Shown piece by piece: positions 45,206 through 45,853 of a DNA stretch of 45,853 nucleotides. The position numbers were made by a program, and so were the translations under genes. Origin of the DNA: Neosynechococcus sphagnicola sy1 (GTDB taxonomy: Bacteria > Cyanobacteriota > Cyanobacteriia > Neosynechococcales > Neosynechococcaceae); contig NZ_JJML01000018.1 of the NCBI RefSeq assembly GCF_000775285.1, forward strand, positions 1 to 45,853. The letters run 5' to 3'. The notes beneath the pieces were generated by a model. It saw only the letters and a program-made list of their open reading frames with translations, was not told the origin of the DNA and did not search any database. Numbering within the stretch: the first letter of the stretch is position 1; every line of letters begins with the position of its first letter.

Positions 45206-45853
45206 CTAGGGAACGGGAGAAGCCGCCGTGACGCTGATCTCCAGGGTATAGTCAGTTTCCTGAAAACGAGACAACGGTCACAGAATAAGAAGTGCTATAG
45301 CTATGGGGAGAGGATTGCCAAGACGAGCCAGAGCCGATGATCGGCCCTCCCATCTCTTGCACCTGTAAATTCACCGTTCCGGTTAGCAGGGTGGCGGCAA
45401 CGGACTGTCCTGGCTGCACACTGACGGAATACCGCTTAGGACGTTGGGGGGTAACCCGGCCGGAAACCTGCACCCGTCCTGACTCCGATGAAAAGCTAAC
45501 CGGCTCCGCCTCGATCTCTGGCTCCTGCGAGGGGGACTCAACGGGGGACGCCAGCGTTGGTGTTGGCGTTGCAGTCACCAGTGGGGTGGGAGGGGGTGTC
45601 TCCGGTACAATCACCACTGGGTTGGAGGGGGGGGTTGGGGCGGGCGATCGCGGCAGCAGGGAAGGTAACAACAGCACGATCCCAACCATGACCACCCCGA
45701 GTCCAAGGGCAGGAACTAACCAAGGCTTACTGCTGGTTGCGGAAGGCGTTACCGTTGTCAGCTTGGCACGGGGAGCGATTGCTGTCGGGCGGGGGCTGGC
45801 ACCCACTGAGGGGGTTGTTTTACCAGGGGGTGGTGGGGGCGGGGCGGGGCGAT
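45206..45853 (-). CDS. C-terminal part of a second membrane-anchored Ser/Thr kinase-like protein, with a one-base frame break
   Basis: Only the end of the gene is in the window. From the edge it reads a Pro-rich stretch, a membrane helix (LVPALGLGVVMVGIVLLLP), a Pro/Thr-rich linker and a beta-type domain: RVQVSGRVTPQRPKRYSVSV. This matches the second outer domain of the neighbouring kinase (QVSGQTSRQRVKRYRVS), so I infer that an N-terminal kinase domain lies beyond the window. The written frame stops early, at 45252-45254. With one base fewer in the A4 run at 45263-45266 it continues as SFQETDYTLEISVTAASPVP and stops at 45206, matching the FTLEISLQN end of the paralogue. The two genes are 89 bases apart and look like a tandem duplication. 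Confidence 0.75.

Noticed and set aside
1-45853. tRNA, rRNA or tmRNA genes
   Set aside because: I scanned the intergenic regions for cloverleaf-type arms and TTCRA-type T-loop signatures and saw none with matching stems.

Overview
The window looks like chromosomal DNA of a cyanobacterium. It encodes the variable chain of ferredoxin-thioredoxin reductase, the cytochrome b6f subunit PetM, the PxcA/CemA-type proton-extrusion protein, a radical SAM protein of the photosystem II high-light acclimation family, and cyanobacterial DUF1830 and DUF4079 proteins. The HIP1 octamer GCGATCGC recurs throughout (for example 3663-3670, 26835-26842, 29225-29232, 36729-36736). Base composition is even and moderately GC-rich. 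I see no rRNA, tRNA, CRISPR array, intact insertion sequence or prophage. The family mix would suit a Leptolyngbya- or Synechococcus-like lineage, but that is a guess.

Layout. 1-2940 (minus): the start of a CHASE4-type sensor, ftrV, and a zinc-ribbon PP2C phosphatase. 3318-6750 (plus): an NfeD/stomatin pair, petM, and a DUF2079 membrane protein whose start overlaps the petM stop. 6758-9687: YjbQ, RNase III, uracil phosphoribosyltransferase and a DUF4349 lipoprotein. 9835-13012: an M3 oligopeptidase and two cyanobacterial proteins of unknown function. 13502-17150 (plus): a tight three-gene unit of radical SAM protein, DICT/HD protein and pentapeptide-repeat protein. 17312-19115 (minus): a CPA1 cation/proton antiporter preceded by a small ADG-motif protein. 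19413-23870 (plus): an RND efflux adaptor and pump. 24049-26454 (plus): a small membrane protein, pxcA, and a potassium-channel-like protein overlapping pxcA by 4 bp. 26537-26844: a 5'-truncated FMN dehydrogenase remnant. 27175-33340: secA facing a large hybrid histidine kinase. 33851-42364: a surface-glycan block containing a glycosyltransferase-methyltransferase fusion, an O-antigen-ligase/TPR protein, and a methyltransferase joined to a GT41 glycosyltransferase, with dcd and a 49-residue protein in between. 42498-45853 (minus): bioD and two related Ser/Thr kinases, the second running off the window.

The main caution is frame integrity. Eight genes are broken by single-base length differences, nearly all in homopolymer runs, ten events in total (upp alone has three). 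In each case adding or removing one base restores a continuous family-like protein. This pattern fits homopolymer errors in the sequence better than eight independent pseudogenes, but raw reads are needed to decide. I annotate these loci as single genes and mark the break.

The most interesting material is the glycan block. Two very similar methyltransferase domains there are attached to unrelated glycosyltransferases in opposite domain order, around a WaaL/Wzy-type ligase. Next are the PxcA/channel overlap, the radical SAM/DICT-HD/pentapeptide unit, and the small ADG-motif protein ahead of the antiporter.
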